64,000 nt of DNA from Chryseobacterium camelliae. Lineage in GTDB: Bacteria > Bacteroidota > Bacteroidia > Flavobacteriales > Weeksellaceae. Numbering within the stretch: position 1 is the stretch's first letter; each line of letters begins with the position of its first letter. This document shows positions 52,161 through 60,937 of this stretch, piece after piece. Made by a program: the position numbers and the translations under genes. A model generated the notes under the pieces. It was not told the DNA's origin and ran no database searches. It worked only from the letters and a program-made list of their open reading frames with translations. The stretch lies in assembly GCF_002770595.1 (NCBI RefSeq), contig NZ_CP022986.1:248001-312000 (forward strand), in the 5' to 3' direction.

Positions 52161-53033
52161 ATGAAACATTCACATCCTTCATTTGAAGCCATAAAACCCA
52201 ATATCGGAAGCAGCTTTACCAGCCTGAAATTCCTGACCAATGAAAACATCAAATCGCATGTATGGCATTACCATCCGGAAGTAGAACTGATTTACGTCTG
52301 CAAAGGTTCTGGAAAAAGACAGATCGGGAGCAATATTTCCTATTTCTCTGATGGAGACCTGGTGCTCATCGGCAGCAATCTGCCGCATTGCGGGCTTACC
52401 AATGAGAATACCAACAATGAATATGAAATGGTTATCCAGTTCAAACCGGATTTTTTAGGAGAGGCCATCTGGGAAACCCCGGAAATGCAGCGTATTGTCA
52501 GCCTGCTGGAAAAATCAAAAGCGGGAATTGTATTCGGCGACCATATAAAGAAGGAAATTGGGGAAAAAATTCTTGACATGCATGAATCCTCATCCCTGGA
52601 CAGGCTGATCAGGTTCCTGGGAATCCTTGATGAGTTAGCCCTTACCCAGGACTTCCGGATCCTGAACGCAGGTAAATACTACCTTCAGACGCAGGTGGAG
52701 GACAATGACAGGATCAATGTGATTTTCAATTATGTAAAAGACCATTTCAGGGAACAGATGACCCTGGAGGAAATCGCCGATCTTGCCAATATGAAAGTGC
52801 CTTCTTTCTGCCGGTATTTTAAGAAGATCACCAATAAGACTTTTACCCAGTTTGTCAATGAATACAGGATCACCCATTCTCTAAAGCTGCTGGCGGAACA
52901 GCCGTTAAGCATCACAGAAGTCTGTTTTGAAAGCGGGTTCAATAACTTCAGCTACTTTAACAAGACGTTTAAAGAATATGTAAAGAAAAGTCCGTCACAA
53001 TACAGGAAAGAGTTCAATTACTTCATTGAATAA
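52161..53033 (+). CDS. AraC-family transcriptional regulator with N-terminal cupin
   Basis: A 290-residue protein. The cupin-like sensor (about 20-120) has HVWHYHPEVELIYVCKGSGK and GDLVLIGSNLPHCG. The AraC HTH is at about 190-288 (MTLEEIADLANMKVPSFCRYF, ITEVCFESGFNNFSYFNKTF). This type regulates sugar genes; galK and galT follow 225 bp downstream on the same strand, so galactose use is a likely target. Upstream, GTGTTAATTAAATATTA (52094-52110) weakly resembles AraR site B. Confidence 0.87.
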   Translation: MKHSHPSFEAIKPNIGSSFTSLKFLTNENIKSHVWHYHPEVELIYVCKGSGKRQIGSNISYFSDGDLVLIGSNLPHCGLTNENTNNEYEMVIQFKPDFLGEAIWETPEMQRIVSLLEKSKAGIVFGDHIKKEIGEKILDMHESSSLDRLIRFLGILDELALTQDFRILNAGKYYLQTQVEDNDRINVIFNYVKDHFREQMTLEEIADLANMKVPSFCRYFKKITNKTFTQFVNEYRITHSLKLLAEQPLSITEVCFESGFNNFSYFNKTFKEYVKKSPSQYRKEFNYFIE

Positions 53034-53209
53034 ATGATCTGTAGTTGTTTTACATGTAACGCACTGATGTGTTTACCTGTACATTCACTGGGCTGCTGAT
53101 TCAAAGTGACTGCTGAAACTGTAAAAATTTTGCTTTACCGTATACGATCGGCAATGATGGATTATAAAGCTTTCAATTGAACGGTACCATAGTGTAAATC
53201 CCGGAATTT

Positions 53210-53228
53210 AGCTGTATTTTTAACACTT
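53210..53228. promoter_or_regulatory. Possible AraR-type operator upstream of galK (site E)
   Basis: Plus strand AGCTGTATTTTTAACACTT; on the minus strand AAGTGTTAAAAATACAGCT. It keeps AAGTGTTA and ATACA of the sites near araB, GH3 and araR, with changes in the last three bases. It ends 30 bp before the galK start. No clear TAnnTTTG box is next to it, so this site is weaker than A-D. Confidence 0.4.
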
Positions 53229-53258
53229 AAAAATGAAAAGATTTAAACACATCAGTGT

Positions 53259-54449
53259 ATGCAGAGAAAGTTAATTGAGAATACCAAAGCAGCGTTCCGG
53301 AAAGCATTTCATACAGAACCGGAGCATCTGTTTCTGGCTCCCGGCAGAGTTAATATCATCGGTGAACATGTGGATTATAACGATGGTTTCGTCCTTCCGG
53401 CTGCCATCGATAAATACATCTGTTTTGCGGTTAAAAAAGAAAATGACTCAGATATCTGTACATTTTTTGCTGCAGACCTTGATCAGTTTTTCAGCTTTAA
53501 TACCAAAGAAAAGCAGGTGCCGGTTGAAAAACAGTGGGCAAATTACCTGCTGGGTGTTTTCAATGCCATTCAGGAGAGCGGTAGGGATACCGGAGGACTT
53601 CGGATTGCTTTCAGCAGCACCATCCCAATGGGTTCCGGGCTGTCCTCATCTGCTGCGCTGGAATGTGGGTTTGCCTACATCCTGAATACCTTATTTGATC
53701 TCAGGCTTTCAAAAAGTGAAATGGCCTTGATCGGTCAGAAATCCGAGCATACTTTTGTCGGGGTAAACTGCGGGATCATGGATCAGTTTGCATCGGTATT
53801 CGGTAAAGAAAATAAAGTCATCATGCTGGACTGCAATTCTCTGGATCACCACTATTACGATGCAAAGCTGGAAGGGTATGCCTGGGTGCTGTTCGACAGC
53901 TGTGTCAAGCATACCCACCTGACTTCGGGATATAATGACCGCAGAAGAGATGTAGACAAAGGAAAAGAAGTATTGCATAAAAAATTTCCGCAGGTACAGA
54001 AGTTCAGGGATTTTACTTTGGCAATGCTGGAGGAATGCAGGGAAGACATGGGAGCTGTACCGTATATCCGGTGCCGTTATCTTTTAAAGGAAATCAGAAG
54101 GGTAGAACAGGCCGTTCAGGCGCTTTCTGAAAGCCGTCCTGAAGAGCTCGGCAGGCTGATGAACGAAACCCATAACGGACTTTCCCGTGAATTTGAAGTC
54201 AGCTGTGAAGAAATTGATTTCCTCGTTGAAGAAACCCAGAAGGAAAAAGGAGTATTAGGCGCAAGGATGATGGGAGGAGGTTTTGGTGGCTGCAGCATCA
54301 ACCTTATCAGGGAAGACAGCGTGGAAGATATTACCGGTAAAATCAGCAAAAAGTATCAGGACCGGTTTAATATTCAGATGAAGATATACTCCGTTAAAAT
54401 TTCAGACGGAATCCAAGAATATACAAGTGATGAACACATTCAATCCTAA
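53259..54449 (+). CDS. galK: Galactokinase
   Basis: A 396-residue cytoplasmic GHMP kinase that makes galactose 1-phosphate. Motifs: PGRVNIIGEHVDYNDGFVLP at about residue 28, the ATP loop PMGSGLSSSAALE at about 126, NCGIMDQFAS with the catalytic Asp at about 176, and the C-terminal MMGGGFGGCSI. The length is typical (380-400). It overlaps galT by 20 bp. The pairing with the exported GalM at 26326 and GH97 suggests galactose side chains are also used. Confidence 0.95.
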   Translation: MQRKLIENTKAAFRKAFHTEPEHLFLAPGRVNIIGEHVDYNDGFVLPAAIDKYICFAVKKENDSDICTFFAADLDQFFSFNTKEKQVPVEKQWANYLLGVFNAIQESGRDTGGLRIAFSSTIPMGSGLSSSAALECGFAYILNTLFDLRLSKSEMALIGQKSEHTFVGVNCGIMDQFASVFGKENKVIMLDCNSLDHHYYDAKLEGYAWVLFDSCVKHTHLTSGYNDRRRDVDKGKEVLHKKFPQVQKFRDFTLAMLEECREDMGAVPYIRCRYLLKEIRRVEQAVQALSESRPEELGRLMNETHNGLSREFEVSCEEIDFLVEETQKEKGVLGARMMGGGFGGCSINLIREDSVEDITGKISKKYQDRFNIQMKIYSVKISDGIQEYTSDEHIQS

Positions 54450-55482
54450 GAAAAATCCGCACAGGCGCTACAATCCGCTTCTGGATGAGTGGGTCCTTGT
54501 TTCGCCGCAGCGTTCCGACAGGCCGTGGCAGGGACAGACTGAAGATTCCGGCCATGATCAGCAGCCTTCCTATGATCCGGGCTGTTACCTTTGTCCCGGC
54601 AATCTGAGGATCAGTGGCGAAAAAAACCCTGATTACAAAGGTGTTTATACCTTTGATAATGATTTCGGATCATTGATGAAAGAAGAGGTCGGGCAGCCTG
54701 ACCAGACAGCTGACTTTTTTGCCATGAAGCCGGAAAGAGGAATCAACAGGGTGATCTGTTTTTCGGATGATCACAGCCTTACGCTCCCTGAAATGGAGGT
54801 GAGCGATATCCGTAACGTAGTGGAAATGTGGCAGCAGCAGTACAGGGAGCTGGGTACGATGGATTTCATCAACCACGTCCAGATCTTTGAGAACAAAGGC
54901 CGGATCATGGGGTGCAGCAATCCGCATCCGCACGGACAGATCTGGGCACAGTCATCAATTCCGACGCTGGTCCAGAGGACCCAGAACAACCTTAAAAAGT
55001 ATTTGGATACCCATGGAAAATCCCTGCTGGAAGATTATATTGAACAAGAACTTAAAACCGGTGAACGGGTAATTCTCACTAATGAACATTTTGTGGCATT
55101 GGTTCCGTTCTGGGCATCCTGGCCTTATGAAACCATGGTGGTCAGCAGGCGGAAAATTTCTGATATCAGCCAGTTTTCCGAACCTGAAAAAACAGCAATG
55201 GCAGAAATCCTGAAGGGGCTTACAGTGAAATACGATAATATATTCCAGACTTCATTTCCGTATTCGGCAGGAATCCATCAGGCCCCTACAGACGGGAAAG
55301 ATCACCCGGAATGGCATTTCCATATGCATTTTTACCCGCCCCTGTTAAGGAGTGCAGAAATCAAAAAATTTATGGTGGGATATGAAATGCTGGCAGAGCC
55401 GCAACGTGACCTTACACCGGAGCAGAGTGCAGCTGTCCTGAAAAGCCTTCCTGCCATACATTATAAGGACAAAGATCGATAG
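54430..55482 (+). CDS. galT: Galactose-1-phosphate uridylyltransferase
   Basis: A 350-residue HIT-superfamily enzyme that exchanges UMP between UDP-glucose and galactose 1-phosphate. The active site is H166-P-H168 in SNPHPHGQIWAQ, H168 being the nucleophile. C-x-x-C near residue 55 (CYLCPGN) and the HFHMHFYPP region near residue 296 are as in other GalT proteins. ATG 54430 is chosen over a GTG at 54427. It starts inside galK, so the two are coupled. galE is not in the window. Confidence 0.95.
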   Translation: MNTFNPKKNPHRRYNPLLDEWVLVSPQRSDRPWQGQTEDSGHDQQPSYDPGCYLCPGNLRISGEKNPDYKGVYTFDNDFGSLMKEEVGQPDQTADFFAMKPERGINRVICFSDDHSLTLPEMEVSDIRNVVEMWQQQYRELGTMDFINHVQIFENKGRIMGCSNPHPHGQIWAQSSIPTLVQRTQNNLKKYLDTHGKSLLEDYIEQELKTGERVILTNEHFVALVPFWASWPYETMVVSRRKISDISQFSEPEKTAMAEILKGLTVKYDNIFQTSFPYSAGIHQAPTDGKDHPEWHFHMHFYPPLLRSAEIKKFMVGYEMLAEPQRDLTPEQSAAVLKSLPAIHYKDKDR

Positions 55483-55554
55483 GGACCGGGATTTGGCAAG
55501 GTTTTAGGATCCCTGTAAACCGTCCCGCAAACGGGAACAACCAAGAAATCATTT

Positions 55555-56352
55555 ATGAAAGACATCAGACTTATAGTAACCGATATGGACGGGACCTTCC
55601 TGAATTCCAATTATGAAATCAGTCCCGAATTCCCTGCCATCTACAGCGAACTGAAAAAGAAGAATATTTTATTTGTCCCTGCAAGTGGAAGGCAGATGCC
55701 GGGCATTACCCAATACTTCGGCGATATCGAAAATGAAATAGGATTCATTGCAGAAAACGGTGGCTATGTCATTTATAAGAATGAAGAGCTGTTTGCCGAC
55801 CGGCTGGAGCATAAGCATATTGTGGATATCATCAAGACTGTTCGTGAAATTCCAGGGGCTAAAGCAGTTCTGTCTGCAAAAAAGACGGCTTACTATGAAA
55901 CGGATGACAAGGAATTTGTAGACTTCTTTTCAAAATACTATACGAAGAACCAGAAAAAGGATGACCTTACGGAAGAGGTCAATGACAGTGCGTTCAAAAT
56001 TGCGGTTTACCATCCGGATGGTGCAGAAGAGCACCTGTACCCTCATGTGAAAAAGTTCGAGCAGTATGACCTTGAAATCGTTATTTCCGGAAAACACTGG
56101 CTGGATATCATGAACAAGGACATCAATAAGGGAAATGCGTTGGAGAAGCTGCAGCAGGCCCTCAATATTTCTCCTGAGCAGACCATGGCTTTCGGAGATT
56201 ATATGAATGATATTGAGATGCTGAAAAACGCACAATATTCTTACGCGATGAAGAATGCACACCCTTCAGTTAAAGAAGCGGCAAGCTTCGAAGCGTGTTC
56301 CAATGATAATTTTGGGGTACTGGAAACCATTAAAAACCTTCTGAATCAGTAA
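55555..56352 (+). CDS. HAD-superfamily phosphatase (Cof/YidA type)
   Basis: A 265-residue cytoplasmic protein. HAD motif I is VTDMDGTFLN (nucleophile D10, D12), motif III Lys is near ISGKHWLDI or DINKGNAL, and motif IV is FGDYMNDIEML. The cap is the C2B type of Cof-like phosphatases, which act on sugar phosphates and other small phosphates. It lies 72 bp after galT and is probably in the same transcript; it may remove excess sugar phosphates. Substrate not determined. Confidence 0.9.
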   Translation: MKDIRLIVTDMDGTFLNSNYEISPEFPAIYSELKKKNILFVPASGRQMPGITQYFGDIENEIGFIAENGGYVIYKNEELFADRLEHKHIVDIIKTVREIPGAKAVLSAKKTAYYETDDKEFVDFFSKYYTKNQKKDDLTEEVNDSAFKIAVYHPDGAEEHLYPHVKKFEQYDLEIVISGKHWLDIMNKDINKGNALEKLQQALNISPEQTMAFGDYMNDIEMLKNAQYSYAMKNAHPSVKEAASFEACSNDNFGVLETIKNLLNQ

Positions 56353-56505
56353 AGTACTCATTTACCTACCACAAAAACACCCGTGTCATTTTGCAGATAT
56401 CGTAATTTTACTACCTAAAATGTAGAAAAAATTCTACATTTTTATTTGAAGGTTATAAATATTTGTATTTTTTCATGAATTTATAGTTAATTCTTACATT
56501 ATTTT

Positions 56506-56535
56506 TTGCGTGTCTGCGAAAAATAATTACCTTTG
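56506..56535 (+). promoter_or_regulatory. Consensus Bacteroidota promoter for the secreted-protein operon
   Basis: -33 TTG (56506-56508), a 19-bp spacer and -7 TACCTTTG (56528-56535), the best match to the TTG-N19-TAnnTTTG consensus in the window. The first gene starts 43 bp downstream. Confidence 0.75.
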
Positions 56536-56578
56536 CACCGAATTTATTAACCCGTTTGTTCTAATCTAAAAACCAAAT

Positions 56579-57184
56579 ATGGAAATGAGAATTTACCGTA
56601 TTGCGGCATTTCTTCTATGCAGCATTGCCAATGCCCAAGTAGGGAATGTTGGCATCAATACAACCACCCCAAGAGTAAAGCTTGATGTTAACGGAACGTA
56701 TAAATCTCAGGAAATTATTTCAGGAAACATTTCTAACATAAGTTCCACTGAGAAAAACCGTTATCTGTTATTAAGCCAGAGCACTATTGATAACAGTGTG
56801 AGAAAAGTAGACCCCAGCCAGGGAAATGCTCCCGGCATCGCCAGCATTATTACGTATAAACTGACCAACGCCAATCTGGACTGGGTGGAGAGTTTCAACA
56901 CCAAAATCAATTCAACGGATTATTCATTAATGGTTTTGTCTGCTTATTTTGACAGGGACGTAGTAGGAACCGTTACGGCTATTCCTTCTTACGGGGTTAA
57001 AAGTGTAAACAATGAATGGATTATCTATGCCGATTACTCACAGCTTGCTTCCAACAGTAATGGCACATGGACAATTGTTTGCGCAGTCTATCCTAAAACC
57101 TATGTTAAAATATATCCTGAAAAGGGACCTTTCAACCTGAACGGTACTTCAACAGGAACTGATTCTTCTCCAATCCTTCAATAA
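56579..57184 (+). CDS. Small secreted protein, VGINT-x-x-P type (1 of 3)
   Basis: A 201-residue protein with signal peptide MRIYRIAAFLLCSIANAQ (start ATG 56579 or 56585), then VGNVGINTTTPRVKLDVNG, the motif seen in all four secreted proteins of this class in the window. The rest is beta-rich, with ITYKLTNANLDWVESF and WTIVCAVYPKTYVKI. No T9SS tail, no membrane anchor. First of three genes in a row with spacings of 7 and 12 bp. Function unknown; surface matrix or appendage is a guess. Confidence 0.65.
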   Translation: MEMRIYRIAAFLLCSIANAQVGNVGINTTTPRVKLDVNGTYKSQEIISGNISNISSTEKNRYLLLSQSTIDNSVRKVDPSQGNAPGIASIITYKLTNANLDWVESFNTKINSTDYSLMVLSAYFDRDVVGTVTAIPSYGVKSVNNEWIIYADYSQLASNSNGTWTIVCAVYPKTYVKIYPEKGPFNLNGTSTGTDSSPILQ

Positions 57185-57191
57185 TACAATC

Positions 57192-57824
57192 ATGAAAAAT
57201 ATTCTTTTAATGGCAATTCTGGGACTTGGATCCCAGATGCAGGCACAAATAGGTATTGGAACTACCACGCCTTCACAGAAACTTGAGGTAGCAGGAAGTA
57301 CAGCAGTGAAATCCTCGGTTTACTTGGATCCCGTAGATTATGTAAATAATTCCTCAGGCTTTACCATTCTGGGGACAGATCCGCAATCCAGCGTGGTGAA
57401 CGGGAAGGTTCTTGCAGTAGAAAACCTGTACACCCCACTGGTCATACAGCCGTATTCCGTAACCAATATCTACAGGGATGATCTCACGGATCTTAACCTG
57501 AATATCTCTACTGATAATTTCTTTATTACGGTCGCTAATTTTGAGGCTATCCCAAGCAACGGCAACAATGGTATTTATACAGATACTTCGGCTAATCCTG
57601 TTAATAAAGGGCATTTTGTATTCAATATTTTTGAATCCGGAGGATCATGGCACATCAACATATCTTATCCAACACTGAATACGCAGAATACTACCGACAG
57701 GTACACCTATAATTTTGATGTGGTAATGTATTCAAAAAGATTTTACAAAAACCTGGGTACGGTTACCTATGACCTCGGAGGGAACAATAGTGGGAGTGCA
57801 CCGGCTGCACCTAGTGGAATTTAA
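57192..57824 (+). CDS. Small secreted protein, IGIGTTTP type (2 of 3)
   Basis: A 210-residue protein with signal peptide MKNILLMAILGLGSQMQAQ, then IGIGTTTPSQKLEVAG. The body, with LNLNISTDNFFITVANFEAI and GGSWHINISYPTLN, matches the layout of the flanking genes: a domain with DYYMVI/NFFITV strand, then a FVFN/W-x-I strand and a Gly-rich SGSAPAAP end. Second gene of the operon. Function unknown. Confidence 0.65.
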   Translation: MKNILLMAILGLGSQMQAQIGIGTTTPSQKLEVAGSTAVKSSVYLDPVDYVNNSSGFTILGTDPQSSVVNGKVLAVENLYTPLVIQPYSVTNIYRDDLTDLNLNISTDNFFITVANFEAIPSNGNNGIYTDTSANPVNKGHFVFNIFESGGSWHINISYPTLNTQNTTDRYTYNFDVVMYSKRFYKNLGTVTYDLGGNNSGSAPAAPSGI

Positions 57825-57836
57825 TGATTTAAACAC

Positions 57837-58484
57837 ATGAAAAATATTATAACTTTAACTGCATTGATCTTTGCTGCATTCACCGGCAAGGCGCAGACCA
57901 ACGGGGTAGGCATAGGAACCAGTACTCCTACGCACACGCTTGAAGTAAATGGGAATATGAAGCTGAGCGGTGACCTTTATTTTGAGAATCCCGGGAATCA
58001 TACCGGTAATTCTGCCGACTCTTACCTTCTGGTAAGGGATAACAGCGATAAAGTCCTGAAAAGATATGTGCCTGCTACATCAAAGTACAGTGCGATCAAC
58101 AGTACCGTGTACTTTATCAGCAATATCAATACACAGGGGCTTTCCAATTTTGATACCGGCGTTTCTGCTACTGATTATTATATGGTAATCGGTGGATTCA
58201 TCATCCGTGGTGTTAACAACAACTCCAATATTAACCTGACACAACCGGGAAATACCAATCAGTATATTCCGCAGTACTCATGCCGCGCATTTGTACAGAA
58301 CAATACTTGGCGTATCGAATTCATGCCCAATAACGGCCGTGTATTTGATCAGAATCCTGAAATAAGGCTCAGTGTAAGTGTGTACAGGAGAGATATGCTT
58401 ACCACTGTCAATAATACCATTACGGTAGATATGGGCGCGAATACGGCAGGAACGGGTTCTGCACCGGCTCCATTATTACCATAA
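57837..58484 (+). CDS. Small secreted protein, VGIGTSTP type (3 of 3)
   Basis: A 215-residue protein with signal peptide ending near FTGKAQT (residue 21), then GVGIGTSTPTHTLEVNG, followed by MKLSGDLYFENPG like the start of phage-tail-fibre-type modules. The body (FDTGVSATDYYMVIGGFIIR, AFVQNNTWRIEFMPNNGRVF) and the C-terminal GTGSAPAPLLP resemble the previous protein. Last gene of the operon; a terminator follows at 58510. Confidence 0.65.
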   Translation: MKNIITLTALIFAAFTGKAQTNGVGIGTSTPTHTLEVNGNMKLSGDLYFENPGNHTGNSADSYLLVRDNSDKVLKRYVPATSKYSAINSTVYFISNINTQGLSNFDTGVSATDYYMVIGGFIIRGVNNNSNINLTQPGNTNQYIPQYSCRAFVQNNTWRIEFMPNNGRVFDQNPEIRLSVSVYRRDMLTTVNNTITVDMGANTAGTGSAPAPLLP

Positions 58485-58509
58485 GGACAATTGTTTTATC
58501 AATATAAAG

Positions 58510-58545
58510 AATCCGGAATAAGGCTATTATTCCGGATTTTTATAT
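58510..58545. terminator. Bidirectional terminator
   Basis: AATCCGGAATAA (58510-58521) and TTATTCCGGATT (58527-58538), perfect 12-bp stem with a 5-nt loop and a T-run. It lies between convergent genes. Confidence 0.9.
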
Positions 58546-58576
58546 GGGTTCCTCAAAGGATCAGATTAAACTTTTT

Positions 58577-59086
58577 TCACGATTCACTGTCTGAAAGCCC
58601 CAGCTGCTTAATGGCTGCTGAATTCAGGTAAATTCTGTCGAAATAGAGCAGCGATTCCACATCCCTGAATGTTTGGGATAGCATATCCGATTTATTGAAT
58701 GACAGCTCAATAGACTCGTCATACGAGGCCGTAATCCTGACCACGGAATAACCATTGTATGCAATGGTAAAGCCATGAAAAAAGCACCGGCGTTCTGCTT
58801 CCCGGTAGATCCTGTATTCCCGGAATGCGGAAGTCTCAGGTTCCGTACCGGAAGGTGCTTTATTATGTTCAAGGGTTTTCCATGCAGAATAATTCTTCGG
58901 TTCTTTCAGGATGTTGCCCTCGGTATCTACCGGAACAAACATGCCGAGCAGCAAAGGTTTTTTAAGGAATACCGCATAATTATTCATCAGGTTCAGGGTC
59001 TGAAGATCGGCATAGCCTTCATTGGCATAATATTCAATGACGAAATCGGTCATAGGGATCAGCTTGTGCAAGGAATCGTCTGGCAT
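58577..59086 (-). CDS. Uncharacterised cytoplasmic protein (169 aa)
   Basis: No signal peptide or membrane segment. It starts MPDDSLHKLIPMTDFVIEYY and includes NYAVFLKKPLLLGMFVPVDTEGNIL and a hydrophilic C-terminal half with alternating strands (VVRITASYDESIELSF). I recognise no domain. Codon use and length look real, and the upstream region ending at 59086 is free. It is followed by a terminator shared with the convergent operon. Confidence 0.6.
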   Translation of the reverse strand: MPDDSLHKLIPMTDFVIEYYANEGYADLQTLNLMNNYAVFLKKPLLLGMFVPVDTEGNILKEPKNYSAWKTLEHNKAPSGTEPETSAFREYRIYREAERRCFFHGFTIAYNGYSVVRITASYDESIELSFNKSDMLSQTFRDVESLLYFDRIYLNSAAIKQLGLSDSES

Positions 59087-59194
59087 ACGAAGGTTATTGG
59101 TTTGAAGTCATTATGAAAGGGACAAATATACGGATTTCCCGTTTTTGAAAATATATGAACATGATGTAAAATTTCGCCTCTGCGTATAATGGTT

Positions 59195-59707
59195 TCAGCG
59201 CGTGTTTAAGATTCCGTTTTCAGCCTTCTTCCGTTTTGAATATCCGGTCCAGAGCCATATGCAGAAAAGTCCGGCAATGAGCTGTGCCGGAAGGAATACT
59301 GCCCGGACGAAATCGCTGAAATCATTGGAAGTCTTGTAAATATACGGTACGAAGTGAACCTCCGGTTCGCTGTACCAGTACAGGTAGTAATCCAGGAAAG
59401 CCCGTCCGGCAGTCATGAGTGTTATCAGGCTAATGACTGTTGCAGGCTTTTTATTTTCCGTATTCAAAAGCATCACCAATCCAAGCGTGAGTGCTGTAAA
59501 AACGATCAGTTCAACCATAAAAAAAGCCACATGCACGATATCATAGGTAGGATGGGTTCCCGGATCCGGAGTGTGGAGCATGGCCAGGAAATCAATGCAT
59601 TCTATAAGAAGGAACACGGCATACAGCCCATACAGATAGGCACACAGTTTAATGGCATTATTTTCAGAACCGTACAGGTTATAGAGAAATGTCGTTAAGT
59701 TTTTCAT
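59195..59707 (-). CDS. Uncharacterised four-helix membrane protein (170 aa)
   Basis: Hydrophobic helices are seen at about 20-45 (LCAYLYGLYAVFLLIECIDFL), 58-82 (VHVAFFMVELIVFTALTLGLV), 88-112 and 140-158 (AQLIAGLFCIWLWTGY). No catalytic or transporter motif is visible. It stands alone on the minus strand. Confidence 0.65.
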   Translation of the reverse strand: MKNLTTFLYNLYGSENNAIKLCAYLYGLYAVFLLIECIDFLAMLHTPDPGTHPTYDIVHVAFFMVELIVFTALTLGLVMLLNTENKKPATVISLITLMTAGRAFLDYYLYWYSEPEVHFVPYIYKTSNDFSDFVRAVFLPAQLIAGLFCIWLWTGYSKRKKAENGILNTR

Positions 59708-59960
59708 AATCTGCTTTAGATAAAGGGTGTTACCGGTATTGCTTTAGTCTAAATTACAAAAAATGGGCAGATTATGGAGAATGGAGCAGTTTTCAGCTGT
59801 TAATTTTTTTTGATCTTTGATGGGGAGTGGGAGATTTAAGAATTTAAAGAGTTGAAAGTTAAGGATTTAAAAATTTAAAGATTTAAAGATTTAATGATTG
59901 GTATAAACTACAGATTTTGGGTTTGATAGGGTGATGGGGTGATATTTCGAAGGCCATTGG
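59708..59960. other. Intergenic region with simple GATTTAAA repeats
   Basis: About 250 bp without a gene. It carries a run of near-repeats GGATTTAAAAATTTAAAGAT then TTAAAGATTTAATGATT (about 59861-59898). Nothing else is seen. Confidence 0.5.
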
Positions 59961-60866
59961 TTATTTATTTCTGACACGAAAAGTTTTTGGGGAGATCTTC
60001 ATTTTTTTCTTGAAGAATTTCCCGAAAAAAGACTGGTCACTGAAATTCAGTTCTTCCGAGATCTGGGCAACCGAAAGGCTTGAATTGAGCAGCAGGTCCC
60101 TGGCTTCCATAATCACAGAATTGGTAATGATCTCACGTGTAGAATCACCCGATGCTTCCTTGATCACCCGGGTCAGGTAGCTTGGGGTTACAGACAGCTG
60201 CTCTGCATAGAATTCTACGGTACGCTCTTTTCTGGAATGTTTGGAAAGCAGGTCCAGGAACTGATATACAATTTCCTTTCTCCGGGAAGTCGTAGGATCA
60301 ATCATTTTCTTTTCTGTGTAGCGGTAAATCGTCATGATTTCGAGGACGATCGAATTGAAATAATGATTGATCAGGTCTTTTGAATAATAATCATCACGGT
60401 CATCCGCTTCATCGATCTGGCGGATTAAAAATTTGAAAGTCTCCCGGTCTCTGTCTGTAGGATGCAGGACCGGAGTATTTTTTTCTGAAAAAAATATGAT
60501 CTCGTTGACGTAATTCATATACCGGATATTTTTCTGGACGAAAATATCACTGAATACAATGCCGCTTATCTTAACATTTTCTTTATTGTCACTGGGATAA
60601 ATGGTCGCATTGGCCGGAATAATCAGCATATCATTCGGCTTCAGAGCAAGGGTTTCGAAATTGATCTGTAATTCAGAATTTCCTTCCATAATCAGGATAA
60701 TGGCAGAATTATCCGTTCTGAAGGGATACGGATAGGGTGTAGTACAGAAATCTGAGGTTTCATCAATAATGAAAAAATCATTTTTAATATGCTTGTGATC
60801 TGTATTTTTATTCAGCGTCTTCAGCAGGTCGTTAATGTTATGAAAAGCAACAGGACTGTTCATCAT
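59961..60866 (-). CDS. AraC-family transcriptional regulator
   Basis: A 301-residue protein. An N-terminal cupin-like part (about 30-150; SAIILIMEGNSELQINFETL, NDMLIIPANATIYP) precedes an AraC HTH (about 205-300; VEFYAEQLSVTPSYLTRVIK, SVAQISEELNFSDQSFFGKFF). Many flavobacterial members of this type control efflux or virulence genes. Next to it, on the same strand, are a TetR regulator and an SRPBCC protein. Confidence 0.87.
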   Translation of the reverse strand: MMNSPVAFHNINDLLKTLNKNTDHKHIKNDFFIIDETSDFCTTPYPYPFRTDNSAIILIMEGNSELQINFETLALKPNDMLIIPANATIYPSDNKENVKISGIVFSDIFVQKNIRYMNYVNEIIFFSEKNTPVLHPTDRDRETFKFLIRQIDEADDRDDYYSKDLINHYFNSIVLEIMTIYRYTEKKMIDPTTSRRKEIVYQFLDLLSKHSRKERTVEFYAEQLSVTPSYLTRVIKEASGDSTREIITNSVIMEARDLLLNSSLSVAQISEELNFSDQSFFGKFFKKKMKISPKTFRVRNK

Positions 60867-60937
60867 AGCTGTTTTTTGGATAAATGGATATAAAGTTAAA
60901 AAATAAAATGGGATAAAATTCCATGCTCATAAGATCA

